A stretch of 35,293 nucleotides of DNA from Dehalococcoidia bacterium (GCA_025062275.1 JANXAP010000007.1:1-35293), one strand, 5' to 3'. Shown: positions 1 through 8,333, counted from the first letter of the stretch. Program-made: numbers and translations. The notes: generated from the letters alone by a model not told the origin.

Positions 1-29
1 CGTGGGTTCGAATCCCACCCCCTCCGCCA
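1..29 (+). tRNA. 3' end of a tRNA, probably tRNA-Ser (partial)
   Basis: The window opens inside a tRNA. Positions 2-6 (GTGGG) and 14-18 (CCCAC) form the T stem around the loop TTCGAAT. Positions 19-25 are the 3' acceptor strand, 26 is the discriminator G, and 27-29 is an encoded CCA. A G discriminator with a CCCCTCC acceptor strand fits bacterial tRNA-Ser (5' GGAGGGG), but the anticodon lies outside the window, so the identity is inferred. Confidence 0.8.
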
Positions 30-63
30 GCCTCGAGACCCTTCCGAGGCCCCGCCCAGAAGT

Positions 64-92
64 TTGACCCTCCATTACGGGGCAGGTATAAT
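64..92 (+). promoter_or_regulatory. Near-consensus sigma-70 promoter of the rpmH operon
   Basis: A -35 box TTGACC (64-69) and a perfect -10 box TATAAT (87-92) are separated by exactly 17 nt. Transcription would start near 99, giving a leader of about 35 nt before rpmH. It is the strongest promoter visible in the window, as expected for the ribosomal protein L34/RNase P operon. Confidence 0.85.
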
Positions 93-134
93 GAGCCATG
101 CTTCGGGAGGCCCGCAGCGGGCGGGGAGGAGACC

Positions 135-272
135 TTGCCCAAGCGCACCTATCAGCCCAAGAACCTGCGTCGAAAGCGCAAGCACGGCTTCCTGGCCCGG
201 ATGGCCACCAAGGGGGGTCGCCTCGTCCTCAAGCGGCGCCGCCTCAAGGGGAGGTGGCGGCTCACCGTCTGA
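135..272 (+). CDS. rpmH: 50S ribosomal protein L34
   Basis: Encodes a 45-residue, very basic L34, a structural protein of the large ribosomal subunit. It begins PKRTYQPKN and contains the family core [14 protein letters not shown] followed by the Arg/Lys-rich tail ending in LTV, which covers the whole normal length of the family. The start is TTG at 135, because the conserved N-terminus begins exactly there and a GGGGAGGAG ribosome-binding site lies at 122-130. It is the first gene after the promoter at 64-92, and rnpA follows within 7 nt, as in most bacteria. The gene is easily missed because it is short and starts with TTG. Confidence 0.95.
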   Translation: MPKRTYQPKNLRRKRKHGFLARMATKGGRLVLKRRRLKGRWRLTV

Positions 273-279
273 GGGGGCC

Positions 280-633
280 GTGGGCAAGCTCCTGCGGCTC
301 CACGGCCGCAAGGCCTTCGATCAGGTCTTCCGCCGGGGCCGTATCTACCGTCACGAACTCATGGTGCTGCGCACGTTACCCAATGGCCTGCCCTACTCCC
401 GCATGGGGCTGGTGACCGGAAAACGGCTCGGAAAGGCCACCGTCCGCAACCGCACCAAGCGACGCCTGCGGGAGGCGGTGCGTCGCCTGCCCCTGGCCCC
501 CGGCTGGGACTTCGTGTTCGTGCTGCGACCACCAGCAGCGGCGGCCGACTACTGGCAGATAGAGCAGGCAGCCCGACATCTCCTGGCGCGGGCGGGGGTC
601 CTCTCGCCTCAGGAACCGGGGAGAGAGGCATGA
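280..633 (+). CDS. rnpA: Ribonuclease P protein component
   Basis: A basic 117-residue protein subunit of RNase P, which binds the catalytic RNA and helps process tRNA 5' ends. The family signature is present: a [11 protein letters not shown]-type N-terminus, then [23 protein letters not shown], containing the conserved RNR motif that contacts the RNA. The GTG at 280 is chosen as start because family members begin just before this point, and an AGGGGG lies immediately upstream. The stop TGA overlaps the yidD ATG in an ATGA tetranucleotide, indicating translational coupling. Confidence 0.95.
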   Translation: MGKLLRLHGRKAFDQVFRRGRIYRHELMVLRTLPNGLPYSRMGLVTGKRLGKATVRNRTKRRLREAVRRLPLAPGWDFVFVLRPPAAAADYWQIEQAARHLLARAGVLSPQEPGREA

Positions 634-839
634 AATCGGCAGCCCTGAGCCTCATCCGCTTCTACCAGGAGCGGGTATCCCCGGCCAGGCCTCCCGCCTG
701 TCGCTTCTTCCCGTCCTGCTCGCAATACAGCTATGAGGCCATCCAGCGGCACGGGCTGCTCAAGGGCGGTATCCTCACCCTCTGGCGGCTGGCCCGCTGT
801 CACCCCTTTCACCCCGGTGGTTACGATCCTGTCCCCTGA
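630..839 (+). CDS. yidD: Membrane protein insertion efficiency factor YidD
   Basis: A 69-residue YidD, a small membrane-associated protein thought to assist insertion of proteins by YidC. The family motif is complete: RFYQERVSP near the N-terminus, then [15 protein letters not shown] with the two conserved cysteines, and [17 protein letters not shown] at the C-terminus. It overlaps rnpA by 4 nt. In most genomes yidC follows directly, but here a propeller lipoprotein gene is interposed. Confidence 0.95.
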   Translation: MKSAALSLIRFYQERVSPARPPACRFFPSCSQYSYEAIQRHGLLKGGILTLWRLARCHPFHPGGYDPVP

Positions 840-1947
840 GACCGCTCCCAGGGCCGCCAACGGCCGCCGGCTGTGGGCGATGATGGCCCTCCTGGCCGGC
901 CTGTCCCTGCTGGCCACAGCCTGCGCCGCTGCCGCCACCCCCAGGGGCTGGGCCTCACCGGTGGTGAGCCAGGGCCAGCTCTACGTGAGCCTGGAGGCCG
1001 GGCGCCTTTCGGCCTACGAGGTGGGCAGCTGGCGATTCCTATGGCGCTTTCCGGGACAGAACGACAGCAAAGTGCGGCCCCAGGCCATATACGGTGGTCC
1101 GGTGGCCACCGCCGATGCCGTCTACTTCGGCGGCTACGACGGGAACGTCTACGCCGTGGACAGGGCCCAGGGCGGCCTGCGCTGGCGTTTCAAGACCGAT
1201 GGCCCCATCATCGCCCCCTTGGCCCTGGACGAGAGCAGCGGCACCGTCTATGCCGCCTCCGACGACGGGCGCGTCTATGCCCTCGACAGTCGCGACGGCA
1301 CCCTGCGCCCCGGTTGGCCCTTCCGCACCGATGGCAGCATTTGGGCGAGGCCCCTCCTGGACGGCAACACCCTTTACGTCGCCTCCATGGACGGCAAGCT
1401 CTACGCCCTGGACGCCATTTCGGGCCGCAAGCTGTGGGAGGTGGACGTCGGCGCAGGGCTGGTATCCAACCCCGTCCTGGCCGACGACACCATCGTCGTT
1501 GGCGCCGTGGACCGCAGGCTTTATGCTGTGGACGTGAGCTCCCGCAGGCTGAAGTGGCCGAGCCCTCCCCGTGCCGACAACTGGTTCTGGGCCGAGCCCC
1601 TGGTGGTCGGCGATGTGGTCTACGCGCCCAACCTGGACGGCACCGTCTACGCCCTGTCCCTTGCCGACGGCTCCGTCCTCTGGACCTTTGCCGCCCAGAA
1701 CCCTGTGCGGGCACGGCCCCTGTTGATGGGGCAGGTGCTGGTGGTGGTGGACAGGGAGGGGGTGGTCTACGGGCTGGACGCTGCAACCGGCAGCGAGGCC
1801 TGGGGCCGACAGGACCTGCTGCGCAGAGTCCTCGCCGACCCGACGCCCGTCGATGACCAGGTGCTGATCGTGGCCCACGACGGCAACGTCTTTCGACTGG
1901 ACCCCGACAGCGGGCAGGTGCAACGCCTGGACCTGCCTAGGCCATGA
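817..1947 (+). CDS. PQQ-like beta-propeller lipoprotein (BamB-like)
   Basis: Encodes about 376 residues. A signal region (RRLW, then a hydrophobic stretch ending LLATAC) is followed by a run of roughly seven repeated units of the type 'xVYAxxxDGxVYALDxxxGxxxW'. The blades are easy to see: [49 protein letters not shown]. These are PQQ-type WD-like blades, the fold of BamB and quinoprotein dehydrogenases. I see no catalytic residues that would argue for a dehydrogenase. The cysteine after ATA suggests lipidation and an extracytoplasmic location. The start is uncertain: GTG 817 keeps a positively charged n-region, while ATG 880 would leave a very short signal. It overlaps yidD at its start and yidC by ATGA at its end, so it is co-translated with the insertase. 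Function unknown; a scaffold or quality-control role at the membrane is only inference. Confidence 0.85.
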   Translation: MVTILSPETAPRAANGRRLWAMMALLAGLSLLATACAAAATPRGWASPVVSQGQLYVSLEAGRLSAYEVGSWRFLWRFPGQNDSKVRPQAIYGGPVATADAVYFGGYDGNVYAVDRAQGGLRWRFKTDGPIIAPLALDESSGTVYAASDDGRVYALDSRDGTLRPGWPFRTDGSIWARPLLDGNTLYVASMDGKLYALDAISGRKLWEVDVGAGLVSNPVLADDTIVVGAVDRRLYAVDVSSRRLKWPSPPRADNWFWAEPLVVGDVVYAPNLDGTVYALSLADGSVLWTFAAQNPVRARPLLMGQVLVVVDREGVVYGLDAATGSEAWGRQDLLRRVLADPTPVDDQVLIVAHDGNVFRLDPDSGQVQRLDLPRP

Positions 1948-2885
1948 CGGACAGGAACAGGCCCACCACCGTTGGACCCGCGGGTGCCCTCGGCAGGCGC
2001 CTGTACCTGTTGCTGCTGGCGCTGGTGTTCGTAGCGGTATTCGCCACGGCCCAGGTCGGGCGTGACCCGTGGCATACCCTGTTCGTAGATCCCCTCATCA
2101 ACTTCCTGGTCCTGTTCAACAACGTGCTGTTGGGACAGTTCGGGCTGGCCATCATCTTCTTCACCCTCTTCATGCGGCTCGTCACCCTGCCCCTCACCAT
2201 CCGCCAGTTCCAGTCCACCAAGGCCATGTCGGCCATTCAGCCGCGGGTGCAGGAGATCCAGAAGAAATACAAGGACCCCAAGCGCCGTCAGGAAGAGCTG
2301 ATGAAGCTCTATCAGGAGGCAGGGGTCAACCCGCTGGGCTGTCTAATGCCGATGCTCATCCAGTTTCCGGTATGGATCGCCCTCTACCGCGCCCTGATAG
2401 TGCTGGTGGGAGGGGTGCCGGAGGCTGTGGTGGACCTCTCGCAGCACCTCTATCCCTGGTCCTATCTCTACAGCGCCATACCCCTAGAGCAGCACTTTCT
2501 GTGGCTCAACCTGGGTCGGCCGGATGCCACCTTCGTCCTTCCCATCCTGGTAGGGGTGACCACATACCTGCAGCAAAAGGTCTCCACCGCCGGCAGCACA
2601 GCTACCACCCCGGAGCAGCAGCAGATGAACCAGACGCTGAACCTGATGATGCCGCTCATGTTCGTCTGGTTCACGCTGGCAGTCCCCAGCGGCCTGGGTC
2701 TATACTGGCTCGTTAGCAACGTCATCTCAGTTGGTATAAGCTACTTCGTGTATGGGAAGCGTGGGATAGACTGGCGGCGGGTACTGCTACCCTTCCCAGA
2801 GCCCGCCGCCACCGCCCGCGGCGCGGGCAGGCCCACATCGAGCCGAAGGGGGGACCATGAACGAAGGCGTCGAGGCAAGCGGTAG
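1944..2885 (+). CDS. yidC: Membrane protein insertase YidC (YidC2/Oxa1 type)
   Basis: A 313-residue polytopic membrane protein that inserts and folds inner-membrane proteins. A first hydrophobic helix (about residues 18-38) is followed by the Oxa1 core: FGLAIIFFTLFMRLVTLPLT, then an amphipathic basic loop (QKKYKDPKRRQEELMKLYQEAGVNP) and LGCLMPMLIQFPVWIALYRAL. Two further helices precede a basic, Arg-rich tail (RRGDHERRRRGKR) that probably contacts ribosomes. The large periplasmic domain of proteobacterial YidC is absent, which fits the short form of monoderms and Chloroflexota. It overlaps the preceding lipoprotein gene by 4 nt and the following jag by 29 nt. Confidence 0.95.
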   Translation: MTDRNRPTTVGPAGALGRRLYLLLLALVFVAVFATAQVGRDPWHTLFVDPLINFLVLFNNVLLGQFGLAIIFFTLFMRLVTLPLTIRQFQSTKAMSAIQPRVQEIQKKYKDPKRRQEELMKLYQEAGVNPLGCLMPMLIQFPVWIALYRALIVLVGGVPEAVVDLSQHLYPWSYLYSAIPLEQHFLWLNLGRPDATFVLPILVGVTTYLQQKVSTAGSTATTPEQQQMNQTLNLMMPLMFVWFTLAVPSGLGLYWLVSNVISVGISYFVYGKRGIDWRRVLLPFPEPAATARGAGRPTSSRRGDHERRRRGKR

Positions 2886-3633
2886 GACTCTGGACGAGGC
2901 CATCGAGAAGGCCCTCGCTCTCCTGGGGCTGGAGCGTGACCAGGTGCACATCGAGGTGCTGACCACCGGCCGCCCCGGCATCTTCGGACTCGGCGGCGAG
3001 GAGGCCAGGGTGAGGGTCACCCCCCTGGAGCCCGGCCGGCTCCCCTCCCTCGCACGGGAGGAGCGCCCCTCCTTCGTCCCTGTCGACGAGGAAGAGGAGG
3101 AAGAGGGGGTGGTGGTCAAGGGCGTCGACGCCGCCGAGGTGGCCCAGGCCGCCGAATACCTGCGCCAGATGCTGCGCTGCCTGAGCCTGGAGGCCGAGGT
3201 CTCCGTCCGGCCCCCCGAGACGCCAGGCGATGGGCTGGGGCGGGCGAGCGCCGTCCTGGACATCCGCGGCGAGGACCTGGGCATCCTCATCGGCCGTCGC
3301 GGCTCTACTCTGGCTGCCCTCCAGTACATCCTGAACGTCATGATCAACCGCCAGTTCGGCAGCCGCGTGGTGGTGACGGTGGACGTGGAGGGCTACAAAC
3401 GGCGACGGGAGGAGGCCCTGAAGGGGCTGGCCCAGCGCCTCGCCCAGCGAGTCAAGCAGACGGGACGCCCCGTCACCCTGGAGCCCATGCCAGCGGCCGA
3501 GCGTCGCATCGTCCACCTGGCCCTGGCCAACGACCCCGAGGTGGTCACCTCCAGCATCGGCAACGGCGAGGACCGCAAGGTCATGATCTCCCCTCGCCGT
3601 CGCTCCCGCGGTGGACCCGGCCGCCGGCCCTGA
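2857..3633 (+). CDS. jag: RNA-binding protein Jag/KhpB (Jag_N, KH, R3H)
   Basis: A 258-residue cytoplasmic RNA-binding protein of the Jag/KhpB/EloR family, usually encoded after yidC and linked to cell elongation and RNA regulation. Residues about 5-55 form the Jag_N domain (GRTLDEAIEKAL...GRPGIFGLGG). An acidic linker (VDEEEEEEGVV) follows, then a KH domain (about 115-170, with the GRRGSTLAALQYILN loop) and a C-terminal R3H domain with RRIVHLAL. The ATG at 2857 has an AAGGGGGG ribosome-binding site just upstream and overlaps the yidC tail, so the two are coupled. The extreme C-terminus is basic and Gly/Arg-rich. Confidence 0.93.
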   Translation: MNEGVEASGRTLDEAIEKALALLGLERDQVHIEVLTTGRPGIFGLGGEEARVRVTPLEPGRLPSLAREERPSFVPVDEEEEEEGVVVKGVDAAEVAQAAEYLRQMLRCLSLEAEVSVRPPETPGDGLGRASAVLDIRGEDLGILIGRRGSTLAALQYILNVMINRQFGSRVVVTVDVEGYKRRREEALKGLAQRLAQRVKQTGRPVTLEPMPAAERRIVHLALANDPEVVTSSIGNGEDRKVMISPRRRSRGGPGRRP

Positions 3634-3636
3634 GGG

Positions 3637-4482
3637 ATGCCCCGCTTCCTGGTGGTAGGGCACCTGGTAGAGGACGCGGTGCCCGGGGGCTATCGCCTGG
3701 GCGGCACTGCTGCCTATGCCGGCCTGCTGGCACACCGACTGGGATGGGAGACCTTCGTCCTCACGGCCGGGCCCAGCGACCCCCCTGAAATGGCGGGCAT
3801 ACATCTGTTGAGGGTGCCGGCCCTGGTCTCGACCCGCATACGCAACGTCTACGAGGGGGGTCGGCGACGGCAGTCGGTCCTCTCCCGCGCCCCCGAGCTG
3901 GGGCCGGAGCTGGTGCCGCCCGAGTTGCTGGGCTGCGAGGCGGTGCTGCTGGGGCCTGTCGCGAGCGAGGTGCCGCCGGCCATGGCCTCCCTCTTCGCCG
4001 GACGTCTCCTGGGGGCCTGCGCCCAGGGATGGTTGCGGGAGGTGGGGCCCGACGGCATCGTCCACCCCCGTAGCGCTCACTGCTGGGATGCAGAGTCAGT
4101 CCTGGAGCACGCGTGGGCCGTCTTCGTCTCGGACGAGGACCTGGCGCCCCACGAGGCCCCTGCCGTGCTGGAGCAGTGGTCGCGAAAGGTGCCGCTGGTG
4201 GCCTTCACCCGCGGCGAGAAGGGGGCGGAGATCTGCTATCGGGGCCAATGGTGCCGTATCGATGCCTTTCCGGCCCGGACGGTAGACCCCACAGGCGCCG
4301 GCGACGTCTTCGCCGCTGCCTTCCTCATCGCGGTCCACGAAGGGGCCCAAATCGGGGAGGCGGCGCGCTTTGCCTCGGCCGCCGCGTCGCTGGTGGTGGA
4401 GGCTGAAGGTGTAGCAGGCGTCCCGGAACGGCGCCAGATCGAAGAGCGACTGGCAGCCTACCCCGATATCGTCTGCCGCTGA
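3637..4482 (+). CDS. PfkB-family carbohydrate kinase
   Basis: A 281-residue ribokinase-fold sugar or nucleoside kinase. The glycine motif near the N-terminus is GGTAAYAG (residues 22-29). The second PfkB signature DPTGAGDVFAAAF is at 217-229; its Asp223 is the expected catalytic base and the GAGD turn the anion hole. The protein is shorter than typical ribokinases (about 300), and residues giving substrate specificity cannot be read from the sequence. It starts 3 nt after jag and so belongs to the end of the rpmH-jag operon. Its last 25 nt overlap the converging speH gene. Confidence 0.85.
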   Translation: MPRFLVVGHLVEDAVPGGYRLGGTAAYAGLLAHRLGWETFVLTAGPSDPPEMAGIHLLRVPALVSTRIRNVYEGGRRRQSVLSRAPELGPELVPPELLGCEAVLLGPVASEVPPAMASLFAGRLLGACAQGWLREVGPDGIVHPRSAHCWDAESVLEHAWAVFVSDEDLAPHEAPAVLEQWSRKVPLVAFTRGEKGAEICYRGQWCRIDAFPARTVDPTGAGDVFAAAFLIAVHEGAQIGEAARFASAAASLVVEAEGVAGVPERRQIEERLAAYPDIVCR

Positions 4483-4844
4483 GGCGACGGCTGCAGGTAT
4501 TCCAGGCCCCGCCTCAGCTCCTGGACATCCAGTTCTTTCAGGTCGAAGCGTCGGCGCAGGTCTTCCAGCACCGGCCCGGCCTCGAAGGGGCGACAGGAGA
4601 AGATATCGGCCCAGATCATGCCCCGCTCGGGGAAGGTGTGAATGGCGATGTGGCTCTCGGCGATCATGACCACGCCGGAGATGCCCCAGTCCTCGGGCAC
4701 CGGCCCCTGATAGCGGACCACCACCGGCGGGCATATCTTGTTCATGCCCAGCATGTCGGGGTAGACTTCCAGCATCTCCTGGACCAGGGAGGCATCGGCC
4801 AGGAGCTGGGGGTCGCCGCCCAAACCGTCGATGACCAGGTGCAT
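4458..4844 (-). CDS. speH: S-adenosylmethionine decarboxylase proenzyme, SpeH type
   Basis: A 128-residue pyruvoyl-dependent decarboxylase that makes the aminopropyl donor for spermidine. The motif AESHIAIHTFPERG holds the self-cleavage site: cleavage at Glu63-Ser64 would turn Ser64 into the pyruvoyl group. His69 and Cys84 (IFSC) correspond to the conserved processing and proton-donor residues. A strong GGAGGAGGA ribosome-binding site precedes the ATG. The 3' end overlaps the converging PfkB gene by 25 nt. No spermidine synthase gene lies nearby. Some SpeD/SpeH relatives decarboxylate ornithine or arginine instead, so substrate is likely but not proven. Confidence 0.9.
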   Translation of the reverse strand: MHLVIDGLGGDPQLLADASLVQEMLEVYPDMLGMNKICPPVVVRYQGPVPEDWGISGVVMIAESHIAIHTFPERGMIWADIFSCRPFEAGPVLEDLRRRFDLKELDVQELRRGLEYLQPSPQRQTISG

Positions 4845-4934
4845 CCTCCTCCTCCGAATCAGACGCTCTGGCGGGGGTGCGGCTGGGGGAATTCCCTCTT
4901 CAGCCGAGGAACAAGGGTAACACAGCGCCCCCCC

Positions 4935-5993
4935 TCAGACAACGGTAGCGGCAGCCTGGGGCGCCGTCAGCAGCATGTCCTCCAGGACCAGGCGAGGGCT
5001 GACGTTCTCCTCCAGGTAGCGGCGGGCATCCCACAGGGCGCGCAGGAAGGCGGCCACCTGGTGCGGCGGCACCTGGGCGGCCAGGGCCCGCATCTCCTCC
5101 ACTCGCTCGCGGTGAACGAGGCCCGCATCCTCCCCCATGGCCGTCAGGAGGACATCGCGCCACACTGACTGCCAGACGTCCAACACCCGCCACAGCCGCT
5201 CGCCGAAAGGGGCAGCGGGAGCGGGCGGCGCCCCTTCCTCGCGGCCCCGGTCGTTGGCGCTCAGGAGCTGGGCCAGCTCCTCGGCCAGGGCCAGGCGCCG
5301 GGGCAGCGGCATCTGCGCCAGCGACATGGCCCGGTCCACCTCTTCCTCCCGTTGACGGCGCAGCTCAGAATCGCCGGCCAGCGAGAGGGCCAGCCCCGGC
5401 CTTCCCTCGCTCCAGCGGGCTATCCGCTCGGCCTCGTCCGTCGATAGGCCGTGACCCGCCAGCGCGCGGGCCAGCTCGTCGACCGGGGCCGTCCCCAGGG
5501 CCGTCCGCCGGCAGCGAGAGCGAATGGTGGGCAGGAGGGCTGCCTCCCGCGCGGTCACCAGCACCAAGACCGTGTCGGGAGGCGGCTCTTCCAGCGTCTT
5601 CAGGAAGGCGTTCTGGGCCTCCAGGTTCATGGCATCCGCCGGGTCCACGATGGCTACCCGCACGCGGCCCTCGAAGGGCTTCAAGGCCAGGGCTCGCTCC
5701 AGCTCTCTGACCTGGGCGATACGGATCTCGCGGTGGGGCGGCTCCACTGTAAGCAGGTGGAGGTCGGCATGCAGGCGTCCCTCGATGCGACGGCACTGCC
5801 GGCAGGCCAGGCAGGGGCGCTCCTGCACGGATGCCAGGCAGTTGAGGGCCTGGGCCAGCCGCAGGGCCAGGGTACCCTTGCCCACATGGGGCGGCCCCAC
5901 CAGCAGGTAGGCATGGGACAGCCGCCCCCGCTCCAGGGCAGTGGCCAGGGCCCGCACCGCCTGTCCCTGGCCTATCAGGCCCCAGTCCCTCAC
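4935..5993 (-). CDS. holB: DNA polymerase III clamp loader subunit delta'
   Basis: A 352-residue AAA+ clamp-loader protein. The Walker A motif GPPHVGKGT is at 33-41. A zinc module follows with cysteines 52, 61, 64 and 67 in the C-x8-C-x2-C-x2-C pattern shared by delta' and DnaX. The sensor/arginine-finger SRC motif is at 159-161. The length and the lack of a long C-terminal extension favour delta' over tau/gamma, although the intact Walker A keeps a DnaX-like ATPase possible. The start is GTG 5993, giving MRDWGLIGQGQA, a typical N-terminus, and it overlaps the lysA stop in a GTGA tetranucleotide. The reading frame stays open upstream, but that stretch is antisense or shadow within lysA. Confidence 0.92.
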   Translation of the reverse strand: MRDWGLIGQGQAVRALATALERGRLSHAYLLVGPPHVGKGTLALRLAQALNCLASVQERPCLACRQCRRIEGRLHADLHLLTVEPPHREIRIAQVRELERALALKPFEGRVRVAIVDPADAMNLEAQNAFLKTLEEPPPDTVLVLVTAREAALLPTIRSRCRRTALGTAPVDELARALAGHGLSTDEAERIARWSEGRPGLALSLAGDSELRRQREEEVDRAMSLAQMPLPRRLALAEELAQLLSANDRGREEGAPPAPAAPFGERLWRVLDVWQSVWRDVLLTAMGEDAGLVHRERVEEMRALAAQVPPHQVAAFLRALWDARRYLEENVSPRLVLEDMLLTAPQAAATVV

Positions 5994-7321
5994 TCCTGCG
6001 GCCACAGCTCGCAGCGCATCAGGTCTTCGTAGGTCTCGCGGCGGCGCACCAGCCTGGCCTCGCCGTTGCGCACGAAGACGATGGCCGGGCGCGGGGCGGC
6101 GTTGTAGTTGCTCGCCATGGCCGGAGCGTAAGCGCCGGCGGCGGGAACCGCCAGCAGGTCGCCCGGCTCCAGGGGCGGAAGCTCCACGTCCCAGAGCAGA
6201 ACGTCGCCCGACTCGCAGAACTTGCCGGCCACCGTCACCCGCTCGCGACGACCGTCCAGCGGGCGGTTGGCCACCAGGGCCGAGTAGCGGGCGCCGTAGA
6301 GGGCAGGACGGATGTTGTCGGCCATGCCCCCATCCACCGAGACGTAGCGCCTGACGCCCGGGACGTCCTTCCAGGCGCCCACGGTGTAAAGGGCTACCCC
6401 TGCCCGGGCGACGATGGCCCGCCCCGGCTCCACCGAAAGCCTCGGCAAAGGCAGACCACGGCCGTGGCACTCCGCCCTCAGGCAGGAGACGATGGCCTCG
6501 GCGTACTCTCCCACCGAAGGCGGCGGCTCCTGGGGAAGGTACTGGACGGCGAAGCCGCCCCCCACGCTCAGCTCCCTCAGCTCCAACCCGTGACGGGCGC
6601 TCATCTCGGCAGCGAAGGCCAGGACGATGGCGATGGCCTCCCGATAGGGGTCCAGCTCGAAGATAGGCGAGCCGAGATGGAAGTGGAGCCCCGCCAGCTC
6701 CAGCGAGGACGAGGCCAGAGCTCGCCTGACCGCCTCCTCGGCCTGACCCGTGGCGATGGGGAAGCCGAACTTGCTGTCCAGGACGCCGGTGGTGGTCTTG
6801 GCATGGGTGTGGGGGTCGACGCCGGGCGAGACCCGCAGCAGCACCCTCTGCCGCCGCCCCGCCTCGGCCGCGAGGCGCGACAGCACGTCCAGCTCGTAGA
6901 AGTTGTCGACCACTACCTGGCCCACCCCGTAGGCCAGGGCTTCCTGCAGCTCCGTCTTCGACTTGTTGTTGCCGTGGAAGTAGATGCCCTCAGGAGGGAA
7001 GCCTACCGAGGCCAGGAAGGCGAGCTCTCCCCCCGAGACGACGTCGGCCCCAAGCCCCTCCTCCACCAGCAAGGCTGCCAGGGCACGTCCGATGTAGGCC
7101 TTGCAGGCATAGACCACCCTGACGTCGTGGTGACGGGCCGAAAACTCCTCCCGAAAGGAGCGGCACATGCGGCGCAGCGTCTCCTCGTCGAACACGTAGA
7201 GAGGGGTGCCGAAGCGCTGGGCCAGCTCCACGGCATCGCACCCGCCGATGGCCAGGTGGCCGGCCGCGTTGACTTCGGCAGTGACGGGCAAAATGTCCTT
7301 GAGCTGTTCGACGGCGTTCAT
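5990..7321 (-). CDS. lysA: Diaminopimelate decarboxylase
   Basis: A 443-residue PLP enzyme of fold type III (alanine-racemase-like) that converts meso-diaminopimelate to L-lysine, the last step of lysine synthesis. The PLP lysine is Lys74 in VVYACKAY. Other family motifs are HFHLGSP (substrate side of the barrel), LSVGGGFAV, EPGRAIVARAG and GKFCESGD, whose cysteine comes from the partner subunit of the dimer active site. It sits 22 nt after the upstream MBL gene and overlaps holB by 4 nt, so the three form one operon. Confidence 0.96.
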   Translation of the reverse strand: MNAVEQLKDILPVTAEVNAAGHLAIGGCDAVELAQRFGTPLYVFDEETLRRMCRSFREEFSARHHDVRVVYACKAYIGRALAALLVEEGLGADVVSGGELAFLASVGFPPEGIYFHGNNKSKTELQEALAYGVGQVVVDNFYELDVLSRLAAEAGRRQRVLLRVSPGVDPHTHAKTTTGVLDSKFGFPIATGQAEEAVRRALASSSLELAGLHFHLGSPIFELDPYREAIAIVLAFAAEMSARHGLELRELSVGGGFAVQYLPQEPPPSVGEYAEAIVSCLRAECHGRGLPLPRLSVEPGRAIVARAGVALYTVGAWKDVPGVRRYVSVDGGMADNIRPALYGARYSALVANRPLDGRRERVTVAGKFCESGDVLLWDVELPPLEPGDLLAVPAAGAYAPAMASNYNAAPRPAIVFVRNGEARLVRRRETYEDLMRCELWPQE

Positions 7322-7343
7322 GCTTCCCTCGTCGGTGGACTGG

Positions 7344-8273
7344 TCAGGCAGGGACGTAGCGGGCCTCGGCCCCCTCGCCCTGGCGAACGACCCGCCCCTC
7401 GGCCATCAGCTTGTGCAGGTGGGCCTCCACCTGGCGGCGGGCCATGCCCAGGATGCGCCTGTCCAGCTCGGGGTATATGGCCCGGACCAGCTCCATAACC
7501 GTCCCCTTGCCCTGGGCCAGCAGCGACAGCACCTGCCTCTCCCTCTCCAGGCGGTGGTCCACGAGTTCCTGCAGCTTGCGACCGACCTCCTTCACTGGCG
7601 GGCCGTGTCCCGGCAGCATCAGCGAGGCCCCCAGTCCCTTCAGCCTCTCCAGGGACTGCAGGTAAAGGGCCATGTCGCCGTGGGGCGGAGGAGAAACGGC
7701 CACCGTGCCCAGGCCCAGGGCTGTGTCGCCGGTGAAAAGGACGCCCTCCTCCCGCAGCAAGAGACATAGGGACCCCATGGTGTGGCCCGGTGTATGGACG
7801 GCCTGGAGGGTCAGGGACCCCACCCGCAGGACGTCGCCGTCGGCCAGGAAAGCGGCGCCCTGGGCGGCCCGGGCCGCCTCTTGTCGGAACTCGCGCGCCC
7901 GCCGTGCCCACTCCTCCTGGCCCTCGGGCGCTTCCAGGTCTTGAGGGGCGTCGGCCTCCCAGTCGCGCAGGAACGGGGCCTCGTCCGGATGCAGGAGAAC
8001 CTGTGCGCCGGTGGCCTCAGCCAGGCGCGCCGCCCCGCTGGCGTGGTCGAAATGGTGGTGGGTGAGAACGATGTAGCGCAGGCGTAGGCCCGGCAGCCCC
8101 CGCAGGTATTCTATGCGAGCTTGGACCGACGCCTCGTCGGCGAAGCCGCTGTCCACCAGCGCCCCCTCATCGCCGTCGGCGACCAGGTAGACGTTGGGAG
8201 CCAGAGGGCCGATGTAGAAGGGAGGGCTCGCCGCCAGCACCCGCACGTGGTCCGTGAGCTGCCTGACCTCCAC
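7344..8273 (-). CDS. MBL-fold metallohydrolase with C-terminal winged helix (LACTB2-like)
   Basis: A 309-residue metallo-beta-lactamase-fold hydrolase. The zinc motif THHHFDH is at 71-77, followed by HTPGHTMGSLCL, FTGDTALGLG and LPGHGPPV, which together give the binuclear metal site. The C-terminal 80 residues (from about RQVLSLLAQGKGT) resemble the winged-helix region of the LACTB2/RNase-like subgroup. The substrate could be a thioester, a small ester or RNA; the sequence does not decide. The start is GTG 8273 with an AGGGAGG ribosome-binding site 5 nt upstream. It is the first gene of the MBL-lysA-holB(-speH) unit. Confidence 0.85.
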   Translation of the reverse strand: MEVRQLTDHVRVLAASPPFYIGPLAPNVYLVADGDEGALVDSGFADEASVQARIEYLRGLPGLRLRYIVLTHHHFDHASGAARLAEATGAQVLLHPDEAPFLRDWEADAPQDLEAPEGQEEWARRAREFRQEAARAAQGAAFLADGDVLRVGSLTLQAVHTPGHTMGSLCLLLREEGVLFTGDTALGLGTVAVSPPPHGDMALYLQSLERLKGLGASLMLPGHGPPVKEVGRKLQELVDHRLERERQVLSLLAQGKGTVMELVRAIYPELDRRILGMARRQVEAHLHKLMAEGRVVRQGEGAEARYVPA

Positions 8274-8301
8274 TGCTGCCTCCCTAGGTCTGTCAGGCCA
8301 A

Positions 8302-8311
8302 TGGTATCATA
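8302..8311. promoter_or_regulatory. Overlapping divergent -10 elements between two MBL genes
   Basis: On the plus strand TGG-TATCAT forms an extended -10 (TG at 8302-8303, hexamer 8305-8310). On the minus strand the almost superimposed TATGAT occupies 8311-8306. No convincing -35 box is visible for either. The two promoters would compete for polymerase. The plus transcript would start near 8317, just before the AGGGAGG ribosome-binding site at 8321. Confidence 0.5.
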
Positions 8312-8333
8312 GGGGCCGATAGGGAGGAACGCG

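Noticed and set aside
30-50. Small hairpin GCCTCG/CGAGGC after the tRNA as terminator
   Set aside because: Only 6 bp with a 9-nt loop and no T-run; too weak to call.
5994-6470. Upstream extension of the holB reading frame
   Set aside because: It lies within lysA in another frame, is Gly/Arg/Pro-rich, and delta' normally begins at the GTG 5993 position.
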